This document shows positions 22,358-31,400 of a DNA stretch of 41,567 nucleotides, piece by piece. How positions within the stretch are numbered: the stretch's first letter is position 1; every line of letters starts with the position of its first letter. Source of the DNA: a virus. Both the position numbers and the translations under genes were made by a program. The DNA lies in IMG/VR virus record IMGVR_UViG_3300013306_000779, positions 1 to 41,567 of that record; one strand, written 5' to 3'. Under the pieces are notes generated by a model. The model saw only the letters and a program-made list of their open reading frames with translations. It ran no database searches and had not been told where the DNA came from.

Positions 22358-22381
22358 TTGCGCACGCGCGAGCGTGCGCAA
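22358..22381. other. Perfect hairpin, 10-bp stem with GCGA tetraloop
   Basis: TTGCGCACGC, loop GCGA, GCGTGCGCAA. The loop fits the GNRA type. No T-run follows, so it is not a standard terminator. It sits in the 155-bp gap between the decoration gene and the next gene and could protect or process the 3' end of the abundant capsid transcript. Confidence 0.6.
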
Positions 22382-22441
22382 CTTGGAGGGCCTGAAACAC
22401 AAGGCACTCACGCACACAACCCTCACACGGAGCAATCAGTC

Positions 22442-23116
22442 ATGAAACGATTCGGAATTTTCAGCCTTCTCGCGATCGGCATGCTCGCCGTCGCGGCATT
22501 CGCGTTCCCAATGGACATCCTCGCCGCCCAGGTCACGCCTGGCATCCATGCCGGCGCCCTGGCGATCGCGCAGCCCTTCACCGATCCCGGCTTCGGCCTG
22601 GTGATGGCAGGCGCTGCGTTCGGTACTCACGACTACTGGCATCCGATCCGCCAGGTGCACAAGCATCCTGCGGTCGTGCCGAATTTCGTCATCGCCGCGA
22701 CGAGCGCAGATTGCCCCGACGGTATCCTCGAGATCGACCAGGCCACCGGCTTCTCCAAGCTCCTCGCGTTCGAAAGCCTGCGCCAGCAGTGCGCCGGCTC
22801 GGCCGATCCGAACGTGCGCCAGCTCGCCCAGGGTATGCCAGCACTCTGGTCCTACGATCCTGCCGTCGATCGCGACGACTTGACCGAGGAGCAGAAGTTC
22901 AACGTCGTGACGAACTGCGCCAAGGCGACGACGCTTTCGGGCAGCACGAGCTACTGGACGGCGCCGACGATGAACACACCGGATCCCAGTGGCACTTCGC
23001 GCTGGATCGAAGGCGACGTCATCCCGAATGCCGGCGCTCTGCCGACGAACATCGGGTTGAACGATCTGCCGGGCTTCGCGCAGGCGATGCTCAAGCGTTC
23101 GGCGCTGGCGCTCTGA
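22442..23116 (+). CDS. Unknown protein in the head module, hydrophobic N-terminus
   Basis: A 224-residue protein. Residues 1-29 form a hydrophobic segment (KRFGIFSLLAIGMLAV..), and a second mildly hydrophobic stretch follows at about 37-62. The rest is soluble, with CPDGILEIDQATGF and a Trp/Ser region. GGAG precedes ATG 22442, which decides it over a longer frame. By position it may be a virion or scaffold-associated protein. The family was not recognised. Confidence 0.7.
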   Translation: MKRFGIFSLLAIGMLAVAAFAFPMDILAAQVTPGIHAGALAIAQPFTDPGFGLVMAGAAFGTHDYWHPIRQVHKHPAVVPNFVIAATSADCPDGILEIDQATGFSKLLAFESLRQQCAGSADPNVRQLAQGMPALWSYDPAVDRDDLTEEQKFNVVTNCAKATTLSGSTSYWTAPTMNTPDPSGTSRWIEGDVIPNAGALPTNIGLNDLPGFAQAMLKRSALAL

Positions 23117-23120
23117 CGGC

Positions 23121-23321
23121 GTGAAGCACTGGGCCGACAAGGTCGACTGGTGGCGGGCGCTGGGTGCGTCCGCTGCCCTTGTCGGCAGCGTCGGCTTCTT
23201 TCAGGAACGACTCACTCGTCTCGATGTGCGCCAGGACGGCAGCGCATCGGAAACCTCGCAGCTGCGCGCCGACGTGCGGGACCTGCGCAACCAAGTCATC
23301 GACTGTGGGCGGAATCGATGA
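23121..23321 (+). CDS. Small membrane-anchored coiled-coil-like protein
   Basis: A 66-residue protein (GTG start) with WWRALGASAALVGSVGFF as a likely membrane segment, then a heptad-like SETSQLRADVRDLRNQV. It lies four bases after the previous stop and directly before the next start. No family was recognised. It may belong with the following coiled-coil protein and the lysis genes. Confidence 0.6.
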   Translation: MKHWADKVDWWRALGASAALVGSVGFFQERLTRLDVRQDGSASETSQLRADVRDLRNQVIDCGRNR

Positions 23322-23696
23322 ATGACGTACTCACTGATCTCTCGATCACAGGATCTGCTGCAGCGAGCGCAGGCGACGGACGAGCTTTCGCATCGTCACC
23401 ACGAGCGCATGCACAACCTGCTCGAAGAGCGCAAGGAAGCCCTGCAGCTGATGCGGCAGCTGCTCGAGGACTCGGAGACGAAGAAGCTGGAATTCGTCGC
23501 GCTCGAATCGAGAGTCTTCGAGATTGTTGGTCGTCTCGTCCGTGGACCGAATGGACACGTCTGGAAGAAAGAATTTCCGGACGGGCAGAGCGCGTCGCAG
23601 TTCTATCAGGACATGCACGGCCTGGTGAAGTGGATGGCCGAACGCGCGCGCATAGCGCAGACGACGCCAACGGATAAGGCCACGCCCAAGCCATGA
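23322..23696 (+). CDS. Coiled-coil protein before the endolysin, unknown function
   Basis: A 124-residue protein. Residues 5-60 are strongly helical and charged (LLQRAQATDELSHRHHER, EERKEALQLMRQLLEDSE), then comes a small domain with WKKEFPDGQSASQFY. The start abuts the previous stop, and its end overlaps the endolysin start (ATGA). It could be a structural or lysis-accessory protein. Confidence 0.65.
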   Translation: MTYSLISRSQDLLQRAQATDELSHRHHERMHNLLEERKEALQLMRQLLEDSETKKLEFVALESRVFEIVGRLVRGPNGHVWKKEFPDGQSASQFYQDMHGLVKWMAERARIAQTTPTDKATPKP

Positions 23697-24202
23697 CGAT
23701 GCTCTCCGACTACTTCTCCCTCGAGGAACTGATCCATTCGCAGTATGCCGCGCGCCATGGCATCGACAACGTGCCGCCGCCGGACGTGCTCGCGAACCTC
23801 GGTCGCACCGCGCATCGCATGGACGACGTGCGAAAGCGCCTCGGCGCGCTGCCGATCATCGTCTCGAGCGGCTACCGCAGCACGCGCGTCAACTCGGCGA
23901 TCGGCGGCGTCACGTTTCCGCCGAGCGCGCACACGCTCGGCTATGCCGTCGACTTCACCTGCCCGACGTTCGGGCCGCCGCTCGAAATCTGCCAGCGCCT
24001 GGCCGCGCAGGCGGATCTCGCGTTCGACCAACTGATCTTCGAATACGGCGCCTGGGTGCATATCAGTTTCGATCCGCGCAACCGCCGCGAACTGCTCACG
24101 ATCCGCAGCTCGGCTGAAGGCTACGTGCGCGGCATCGTCGATTTGCCGCCGATAGAACGCGCGCCGGTCAGCGCCGCGATCGCGCGTCGGAGTGCCGCAT
24201 GA
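23693..24202 (+). CDS. Endolysin, M15-type peptidase
   Basis: A 169-residue protein with the M15 fold: SSGYRS, zinc ligands His 80 and Asp 87 (SAHTLGYAVDF), and the C-terminal WVHISF giving His 123. M15 endolysins cut the peptide stem of peptidoglycan. There is no signal peptide, so export would depend on the holin-like protein encoded next. It starts the rightward lysis cassette with holin, Rz and Rz1. Confidence 0.87.
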   Translation: MTMLSDYFSLEELIHSQYAARHGIDNVPPPDVLANLGRTAHRMDDVRKRLGALPIIVSSGYRSTRVNSAIGGVTFPPSAHTLGYAVDFTCPTFGPPLEICQRLAAQADLAFDQLIFEYGAWVHISFDPRNRRELLTIRSSAEGYVRGIVDLPPIERAPVSAAIARRSAA

Positions 24203-24634
24203 ATGGGCGCCTGGCTGGAGGGCCTTCACGCGGGAACGGCCTTCATGGCGCTTTCGCTGCTGATGGGCGTCGTCTTCATTCTGTGGATCCTGTTTCGCGT
24301 GCAGCGCGAGACCAGCGACCTGGACTTTTCCGACTGGTTGCGTGGCACGGACCGCAAGGCCAGCTGGTCGAAGGCCGCGGCGATCGGCGGCTTCGTAGTT
24401 GGCAGCTGGTGCCTGATCATGATCACGCTCGCCGGCAAGGTGCCGGACGGCTACTGGCTGCTGTTCCTCACGTATTTCGCGATCGTCATCGGCAACCCGG
24501 CGGCGATCGAGCTTGTGAAGCAGCGCGACCCGCGGCCGCCGCCAGTACCTCCGACCACTGCCACGGTCACGGCGGAATCCGGCCAGGCAGTAAATGTGCA
24601 AATAGGGCAGCCACCAGCCGGCGGGAGCACCTGA
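24203..24634 (+). CDS. Holin-like membrane protein
   Basis: A 143-residue protein with three hydrophobic spans (about residues 12-33, 59-79 and 85-103), a charged loop WLRGTDRKASW between the first two, and a Pro-rich soluble tail. The position between endolysin and spanins supports a holin or a regulator of lysis. The start abuts the endolysin stop. The exact holin class is not decided. Confidence 0.65.
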   Translation: MGAWLEGLHAGTAFMALSLLMGVVFILWILFRVQRETSDLDFSDWLRGTDRKASWSKAAAIGGFVVGSWCLIMITLAGKVPDGYWLLFLTYFAIVIGNPAAIELVKQRDPRPPPVPPTTATVTAESGQAVNVQIGQPPAGGST

Positions 24635-24635
24635 C

Positions 24636-25106
24636 ATGATCGGCGCAATCTTTGGTGCAGTCTTCCGCGGCGCGTTCGGCTTTGTCGCGCCGATCTTCGC
24701 TGCGATCCCGCCGAAGGCTTGGATGATCATCGCCGGCGTCGTCGCGGTGCTGATCGCCGTGCTGTTCTGGAACCATCACGAGCGCGCGATCGGCGAGGCG
24801 CGCAGCAAGGACGCGATCGCCACGCTCGACAAGACGATCGCCGACCTGCAGGGCCAGCTCGGCGATGCGCAGAGCGCCAACCAGGCCTGCGACGGCTCGA
24901 TCACGCGCCTCGAGCTCGACAAGGCAACCTGTGAGAAAGGACGCCTCGCAGACCAGCAGTTGCAGGCGACCACGATCGCCGCGCACAACGCGAGCGAGAT
25001 CAAGCTCAAGCAAGCCGCCGCCGTGGCGCGCACGAAGCTGCAGGAACTGTTGGCGGGCCGCTGCAAGGCGTGGGCTGACGAACCGGCATGTGGGGTGGAA
25101 CCATGA
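24636..25106 (+). CDS. i-spanin, Rz-like
   Basis: A 156-residue protein. A single membrane helix (about 27-46) is followed by a long periplasmic coiled-coil (KTIADLQGQLGDAQSANQAC and onward) ending CGVEP. This is the layout of Rz inner-membrane spanins, which join with the outer-membrane Rz1 to fuse membranes at lysis. The Rz1-like gene starts inside its stop codon. Confidence 0.75.
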   Translation: MIGAIFGAVFRGAFGFVAPIFAAIPPKAWMIIAGVVAVLIAVLFWNHHERAIGEARSKDAIATLDKTIADLQGQLGDAQSANQACDGSITRLELDKATCEKGRLADQQLQATTIAAHNASEIKLKQAAAVARTKLQELLAGRCKAWADEPACGVEP

Positions 25107-25549
25107 AGATCTCGGCCGCGATCGCGCTGGTCATTCTCTTACTGTTCGCGCCGCCGGCGCGCTTCCTGTTCTACGTGCGCCTGGCGCTGGTATCAGCGTT
25201 CGTGTTCGTCGCGAGCGGGTGCGCGCCGGCGCCCGCGAAGCAGCTCATCAAGACGCGCGACGTCGAGGTCACCAAATACGTGCGCGCACCGATTCCGGCC
25301 GATCTGATCCAGGACCGCATCGTCGTCGAGCCCGCGCCGAAGTGCACGCTCGACGGCAAGCCGCGGCTATGCAACGGCCAGACGGCGACCGTGCTGCAGG
25401 ATTATCGCGACACGCTCAAGCAATCCAACGCCGACAAGGCCTCGCTGCGCGAGCTCAACGCCGCGCAATTGAATATACCGCCGACCGACCATGGCCAGCC
25501 CGGCGCGGGGGAGCCCGCGCCGGTGCCGGCCGAGGGCCATCGGCCATGA
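25103..25549 (+). CDS. o-spanin, Rz1-like lipoprotein
   Basis: A 148-residue protein with an N-terminal hydrophobic signal and lipobox VASGC (Cys 40), followed by APAPAK and a Pro-rich C-terminus, as in Rz1 lipoproteins. It is longer than lambda Rz1. ATG 25103 overlaps the Rz stop, and 15 bases upstream is a spurious in-frame ATG. It completes the lysis cassette. Confidence 0.75.
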   Translation: MKISAAIALVILLLFAPPARFLFYVRLALVSAFVFVASGCAPAPAKQLIKTRDVEVTKYVRAPIPADLIQDRIVVEPAPKCTLDGKPRLCNGQTATVLQDYRDTLKQSNADKASLRELNAAQLNIPPTDHGQPGAGEPAPVPAEGHRP

Positions 25550-25692
25550 CGCAATCTCATAAAAACATGAGCTCGCGTCGATCCATTTCGGGCAGTTCCC
25601 GTAGGTCGATAAGCCATATAAGCAGCCGGCAGTGCGATCAAGCCTGCGGCGGGAATATGGCCTGCCCGGATATTTCAGTGGAAACGTCGTGA
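25546..25692 (+). CDS. Possible 48-residue Ser/Arg- and Cys-rich peptide
   Basis: MTQSHKNMSS, then an SRRSIS repeat and CDQACGG. The only support is the ATGA overlap with the Rz1-like stop and a GTGA overlap at its own end; no ribosome site stands out. Base composition is less GC-rich than nearby genes. It may be non-coding spacer. Confidence 0.3.
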   Translation: MTQSHKNMSSRRSISGSSRRSISHISSRQCDQACGGNMACPDISVETS

Positions 25693-25790
25693 TCCGCTGG
25701 TTCTGGTGGGCGCTATTCCACTGCTGGCATCGCGACCATCTGCGCGCCTACGTTTTTTTCGTCAAGCCCACTCACCGGAGATTGAAACTC

Positions 25791-26114
25791 GTGAACCCGA
25801 TCAATACCACCGCACCCGTCCAGGCCGTCGTCGTTTTGCAGGACAACGGCACCACCGTCGCTCCCAATTCTGTCGCGTGGGCCAGCTCCGATGCGACGAT
25901 CGCCACCGTCAACGCGTCGACCGGCGTCGTTACGCCGGTTGCCCCAGGCGCCGCGATGATCACTGCGACGTGCACCTTCGTCAACGCGTCGGGCGACACG
26001 CTCACGGCCGTCGGAACCGGCACTGTCACGGTGACAGCGATCGGCGACAACCTGGTCGCGACGGTCGACTTCCAGCCGATCGCCACTGCGCCTGCGGCCG
26101 CCGCGGCCGCCTGA
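25791..26114 (+). CDS. Ig-like (BIG2-type) domain protein
   Basis: A 107-residue protein starting at GTG 25791 (GGAG ten bases upstream). GTG 25689 would add 34 hydrophobic Trp-rich residues. The body is one bacterial Ig-like domain: VAWASSDATIATVNASTGVVTPVAPGAAMITATC, here split by description only. It ends in an Ala run. Such domains decorate capsids or tails. It lies between lysis and head-tail joining genes. Confidence 0.7.
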   Translation: MNPINTTAPVQAVVVLQDNGTTVAPNSVAWASSDATIATVNASTGVVTPVAPGAAMITATCTFVNASGDTLTAVGTGTVTVTAIGDNLVATVDFQPIATAPAAAAAA

Positions 26115-26126
26115 TAGCAGACGAAC

Positions 26127-26450
26127 GTGGCCCAGCTCGCCTTTCGCCAGCAGATCGCCTCCGATATGTTCGAGGGCCTGGTCGATGCTGGCATGGCCGA
26201 CAACGGCACCTACACGCCGCCCTATCCACCGGGCGGCAGTCCGGTTCCGTGCCGCGTCGTCATCAATCGCGGGCAGGCGCCGTTCGGCACGTTCGGCACG
26301 GTAATGGGCGAGAAGACGACGATCCGCTTGCTGCTGGCCGAGGTGCCGGCGCCATTGCGCGATGCAACGATCGTTGCGGACGGCCGCACGTTCAGTCTGG
26401 TGAAGGAACTGGAGAACGATGGCGCGCTTTCGACCTGGAGCGTGAAGTGA
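26127..26450 (+). CDS. Head-tail joining protein
   Basis: A 107-residue protein, GTG start. Beta-rich with PCRVVINRGQAPFGTFGTVMG and TIRLLLAEVP, the pattern of small stopper or joining proteins in the lambda FII position. It overlaps the next gene (GTGA). Function is inferred from position and length. Confidence 0.6.
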   Translation: MAQLAFRQQIASDMFEGLVDAGMADNGTYTPPYPPGGSPVPCRVVINRGQAPFGTFGTVMGEKTTIRLLLAEVPAPLRDATIVADGRTFSLVKELENDGALSTWSVK

Positions 26451-26962
26451 GCGCTCCGACCGCCGATCCGATCCTGCTGCAGATCATGACGGCTTTCGCC
26501 GCGGCGCTCGCGAAGATCTCCCTGGCCAACGGCTTCTACAACGACGTCATCGCCGCCGGCGTCGAGCCGCTCGCGTTCAACGAGCAGGACAGCTATCCGC
26601 AGATCGTCGTGCAGATCGAATCGAGCACGCTCAGCGATTCGAAGGCGAGTGCCTGCCAGGATACCGCCGTGCTCACTGCGCACGGTTTCCTTGCAGTCGC
26701 CCCGGGATCGGCTTACTCGACCGCGTGCAAGTTGCTGGACGACATGACACGCGTGGTGCGCTCGATCACGCCAAAGACATTTCGCGTCGGGCCGGAGCCG
26801 GATCTGGGTTATGTCAATGGCAATCCGTCGCTCGTCGAAAAGTGGGACTTCGAGCTCGGCCGTGAAATCGTGCCGAGCGAAATTGCAGAAGGGTTTCTCG
26901 AGGTGATCGTGCGCGCGAGCGTCACGTATCGCGATTTTTCACCGCCCCTAGTGGGCATCTAA
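26447..26962 (+). CDS. Minor tail or tail-terminator-like protein
   Basis: A 171-residue protein, GTG 26447. Pattern: LLQIMTAFAAALAKI, FNEQDSYPQIVVQIESS, then LTAHGFLAVAP and WDFELGREIVPSEIAEGFLEV. It looks like the tail-completion or terminator proteins that follow head-tail joiners and precede the tail tube. The longer frame upstream belongs to other genes. Confidence 0.6.
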   Translation: MSAPTADPILLQIMTAFAAALAKISLANGFYNDVIAAGVEPLAFNEQDSYPQIVVQIESSTLSDSKASACQDTAVLTAHGFLAVAPGSAYSTACKLLDDMTRVVRSITPKTFRVGPEPDLGYVNGNPSLVEKWDFELGREIVPSEIAEGFLEVIVRASVTYRDFSPPLVGI

Positions 26963-26980
26963 CTTCAAGAGGTATACGTC

Positions 26981-27760
26981 ATGGGTGCGCACGTTTTTTC
27001 GGGCAATTTCCGCATCGCCAAGGTCGACAAGAACGGCGTCGTCCAGGGCGGATTCCTCGGCATCTTCAACACGACGAAGGCAGAGCTCGTCGTTCCCGCG
27101 CCGGACAAGATCCAGCAGATCAGCCGCATGAACGGCACGGCCGGCCAGATCGTCTCCTCGGCGCAGCTGCCGAAGCCGACGTCGCTCAATCTGTCGATCG
27201 ACGACACCGACGACCAGCGCGTGCTGGCCTACGCGCTCAACGGCCTGTCCGCGGCCTTCAGTCAGTCCTCCGGCTCGATTGTCGATGAAGTGATCACGGC
27301 GCCGGCTACGCTGGGCGACTGGGTCGCGGTCGCCAATCGCCAGATCAGCACTGTCGTCCTCACGAATAGCGGCGGCACGACAACCTACGCCGCGGGCACG
27401 GACTATGTGGTCGACGCGGCCGCTGGCTTCATCCGCATACTCGCCACGGGCACCATCACTGCAGCCCAGTCGCTCAAGGTCGATTACGCCGCCGCGGCGA
27501 TCGCCGGCCACGACGTGCAGGGTGCTCTCGTCACCTCGACGTTGCTGCGCATCGATGCGGAGCTGCAGAGCCTCGTCGACAACAGCAAGGCGCGCCTGGT
27601 GGTGCCGATCTACAACGCGTCTTCGAGCGGCAACCAGGACTTCCTCGGCAAGAACATGCTCGTCGCCGGTCTTTCGGGTGACATGTTCATTCCGCCGCAG
27701 GGCTCGGCCGCGAACACCGAGACCGGCGGAGCACCGTTCCTGCTGCGCCGCTACGGCTGA
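26981..27760 (+). CDS. Major tail tube protein
   Basis: A 259-residue protein with a repeated beta pattern: GHDVQGALVTSTLLRI, IVDEVITAPATLGDW and a Gly/Ser-rich end. Position before the Z-like and tape-measure genes, and the absence of a sheath gene, identify it as the tube of a flexible non-contractile tail. A strong ribosome site (AAGAGG) precedes the ATG. A hairpin follows at 27793. Confidence 0.75.
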   Translation: MGAHVFSGNFRIAKVDKNGVVQGGFLGIFNTTKAELVVPAPDKIQQISRMNGTAGQIVSSAQLPKPTSLNLSIDDTDDQRVLAYALNGLSAAFSQSSGSIVDEVITAPATLGDWVAVANRQISTVVLTNSGGTTTYAAGTDYVVDAAAGFIRILATGTITAAQSLKVDYAAAAIAGHDVQGALVTSTLLRIDAELQSLVDNSKARLVVPIYNASSSGNQDFLGKNMLVAGLSGDMFIPPQGSAANTETGGAPFLLRRYG

Positions 27761-27792
27761 CGCTTTGCCAGTAGCGAGATCCATACGAATCC

Positions 27793-27810
27793 GCGGCCAC
27801 GGATGGCCGC
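27793..27810. other. Perfect 7-bp hairpin after the tail tube gene
   Basis: GCGGCCA, loop CGGA, TGGCCGC in the 68-bp gap between tail tube and Z-like genes. There is no T-run. Together with the hairpin at 22358 it may tune expression of the two most abundant virion transcripts. Confidence 0.5.
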
Positions 27811-27828
27811 ACATGCTTATGAGCCGCC

Positions 27829-28425
27829 ATGCCGTTTCGCATCGAAAACCTCAGCGCACTCGCCCGCGGTATCGATCGCCTAGCGCGGCTCGCCGACGGT
27901 CAGACCAAGCTCATCGACAGGGCGACCGTAACGGTCTTTCGCCGGCTTCCTCCGCAAGCGAAGCGGGACATCGGAGCGCAATATGCGCTGTCGTCGCGCG
28001 AGATAGGCAAGCGCCTGTCCTGCAAGGTTGACAGGACCAGCGTCACGCTCAAGGGCCTGGGCCGGCCGCTGACGCTGATCAAGTTCAAGGCCAAGCAAGA
28101 CGCCGCCGGCGTCACTGCGCAGATCGAGAAAGGCAGCACCGTCAGCATTCCGCACGCTTTCATTCGCGTGCCCGCCGGCGCGCCGGGTGTGGGCCCGCAG
28201 GTGATGATGCGCGACGCCGCATACACCACGCTGCCCGACAAGGTCTACGACATCGCTCTCGTCGGTCGCAACAAGCACGGCTACCCGATCCTGTTGCTCG
28301 GCGGTCCATCGACCGCCGACATGCTGCGCGACCCTGGGCGAGAAGATCGCCTGAGCGATTTCGTGCAAACGCTGTTCGCCGCGGAAGTCGATCGCCTGGC
28401 CGAGGTCGCGCGAAATGGCCAGTAA
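27829..28425 (+). CDS. Minor tail protein Z-like
   Basis: A 198-residue protein of the gpZ/HK97-gp10-like family: basic N-terminal helix, VFRRLPPQAKRDIGAQYALSS, SIPHAFIRVPAGAPGV and a helical end. gpZ-type proteins close the head-proximal tail end. The end overlaps the tape measure by 11 bp. No G/GT-type chaperone pair lies between it and the tube gene. Confidence 0.75.
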   Translation: MPFRIENLSALARGIDRLARLADGQTKLIDRATVTVFRRLPPQAKRDIGAQYALSSREIGKRLSCKVDRTSVTLKGLGRPLTLIKFKAKQDAAGVTAQIEKGSTVSIPHAFIRVPAGAPGVGPQVMMRDAAYTTLPDKVYDIALVGRNKHGYPILLLGGPSTADMLRDPGREDRLSDFVQTLFAAEVDRLAEVARNGQ

Positions 28426-31400
28426 CACGCGCGACGAAATCATCAAATATATTTTCGACGCCGTCGGCGGCGAGAAGATCGATGCGATCAAGGATTCGAT
28501 CAAGAAGGCCGGCGAGGAATCGCAGAACGCCGGCACGCTATTCGGCTTCCTCGAGGACCATCTCGGAAAAATTGCAATTCTCGCCGCGGCCGCCGAAGCA
28601 GCGTTCAAGACGATCGAGTTCGGCAAGGAATCGCTCAAGGGCGCCGAAGACGTCGAGGCCTCGCTCTCTCGCGTCAAGGCGCTAGCTGGCCAGGCGGCCG
28701 ACACGTTCGGCGAGATGGATGCTGCGGTCGAGAATGCCGCGCAGGCCGTAAACGTTACCTCGCAGACGTCTGCCGCCGGCCTGGCCGCGCTGGTATCGCA
28801 GGGCCTCGCCGCAAAGGATGCGCTCGATGCGCTCGTGCCAACGCTGCAGCTGGCGAAGATCGCGAACATCGACGTATCGAGCGCCGCGCAGCTCGTCGCC
28901 GAATCGCTCAAGGCGTTCAACATTCCCGCGAGCGACGCGCAGACGGTCGTCGACCAGCTCACCGCCTCGAGCCACGGCGCCGCCGGCGGCCTGGGCGCGA
29001 TGTCGAGCGCGGCCGTACAGCTCGCGCCGGATGCGAAGACTCTCGGCCTCGCGTTCACCGATATCGTCTCGATCCTGGGCCTGCTCAACAGCAAAGGCCT
29101 CGATACGGAAAAATCCGTGCGCGGCCTGCGTACCGTATTCCAGGATCTCGAGAACCCGACCAGCAGCCTGCGCGGGCAGCTGCTCGCCCTCGGCGATGGC
29201 ACGAACGACTTCGGCGCCGCGATCGCCGCGCTCACGTCCGGCACGCCGCGCGCAAACGAGGCGCTCCTCACGCTCAACGGCCCGGCGCGTAGCCTGGTCG
29301 AGACGCTCGGCCAAGCGGGCCCCGATGCAGTCGCCAAATTCAACGCACAGCTGCAGCAGACGCAGGGCATTGCGGCAACCACCGCGGCCGTGCTCGACGA
29401 CAACCTGCGCGGCGCGGCGACGAAGTTCGACAATGCGATCGCGCTGATCGGCGAGAAGCTGGCCAAGCCGGTCCTCGCGCCATTCAAGGACGAGCTCGAG
29501 AAGCTCGCGAAGCAGCTCAGCGATTTCGCCGAATCGCCCGACTTCAAGGAGATTGAAGACGAAGCGGTGAAGATGGCGACCAACGCCGCGAAGGCGATCG
29601 ACGATTTCCTGCAGGGCATCGACTGGAAAACATTCGCCAGCGACGGCAAGGAAGCGATCAAGAGTCTGGCAGCCGATATGAGCGCGCTGGCCGAGTCGGC
29701 CTCGACGGTCGCTTCGGTCATCGGCAAGACTAGCGACGTCCTCGGAGGCTCCTATCATCTGCTCGCCGCGACGGTCGACGACGTGGTCGCCGGCGCGGCA
29801 AAGGGCGCCGACGCGCTCGTCACGCTCGGGGAAAAGGCCGTCGGTGCCTCGAAAGGAAGCGAAGCGCTGCGTGACACGTTGCAGGATGTCGGCGATATCG
29901 CTGCAGCACAAGCCAGCGGCCATATCGTCAAGCTCGGCACGGATCTGGAAGATCTCGCCGGCGCCTCGGAAAAATCCGCCGAGGCAACGCGTGCCGAGGG
30001 CGATGCGCACGCAGCCGCGGCACCGAAGATAGAGCAGCATGCGGCCGCGACCGACAAGTATGCAGAGGCGCAGGAGCGCTTCGCGCAGGCAGAGCGCGAC
30101 GCGACGGTCGAGCTGCCGAATATGGCGGTGCGATTCGGTCAGGCATCAACGGCCGTGCAGGGTTTCGCGCAGGAGCTTGATGCCGCTTCGAAGACGTCGG
30201 CAACGTTCAAGGACAAGAGCGGCGGCGTTATCGACGGCGTGGACGCAATCAAGACTGCGATGGACAAGCTGCACCTGAGCAGTCAGCAGGTGCTGCAGCA
30301 GACGGCCAAGGACTTCGCGACATTCTTCGCGACCGTCGACCAGGGCTCCGCGAATACCGCGGCGGGCCTGGCCGATCGGCAAAACGCGTTCCTCGCTTAC
30401 GCGAAAGCCGCCCTCGCTGCATCCGCCCAGGCCGACGAAGGCACGCGCGCGACGATCGAGGCGCAGCTCGAGCAGAAGGCCTCCGTCCTCGGCGTCACCG
30501 AGGCGCTCGCGGATCTCGAGAAGCAATCCGACTCGAGTCAGGCGGCGCTCGTCAGCGATGCGAATCGCGGTGCGGATGCGCTCAACAAAGAACTGGATGC
30601 CGCGGATCGCCTTGCCGGTAAGCTGCATGGCGGCTCGGGTTCCGTATCTGATTCCGCCGATCAAGCCGGAAATTCAATAAAGGGCGTCGCGGTAGATACG
30701 TCGCATGCCTACGACGAGATGGGCAAGCTCGTGCAGGAAATGGCGAGCATGCGCGCTGGCTTCGCGGCGATTTCCGACGCTGCGGCCAAGGCATTCGATA
30801 AACGCGTACTCCAAGATTTCAACGACGAGTTCGACGATACCGGCATCGGCCTAGCGAAATATGCCGGTGCGCTTGCCGATGCATTCCAGCAGACGAATAC
30901 CGATATCGTCACGCAGCGCACCGAGCTCGCGGGGATGATCGACAACATCAACACGCTCGGCGACGTCGCCTCAAGAAACTTCGGCGGCTTCGGCCGCGAC
31001 GCCGCGACGGCCGCCGCGCGCATGCAGCAGCTTTCCGCGCAGATCACACAAGGTAACTATGACGCTGGACTGCTGGGACAGCAGGAGCTGCAGCCGCTGC
31101 AGGCGGCGCTAGATGCTGCGCGGGCGAAGGTGCAGGCGCTCGCACAGGATGCGCTCGAGGCGAAGGCCAAGCTCGTCGACATGGCGAAGCAAGTGCACGA
31201 CTCGCTGCTGCAGGCGCAGGGCGACGAGCGCGCGCTCGAGGACGAGCGGCACCAGCAGCAGCTCGCCGACCTGCAGGCTGCGGCGCAAGCTGCCGGCGAT
31301 CTCAACGACGCCAACTATACGAAGGCCGTCAACGACGAAAACACGCTGCACAACCTGAAGCTGAAAGATCTCGAGGCGCAGCAAAAGCAGCAACAGCAGG

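Noticed and set aside
27880-29727. 615-codon minus-strand open frame over the tape measure start
   Set aside because: Ser/Ala-rich mirror of tape-measure codons. It crosses a real gene boundary on the plus strand.
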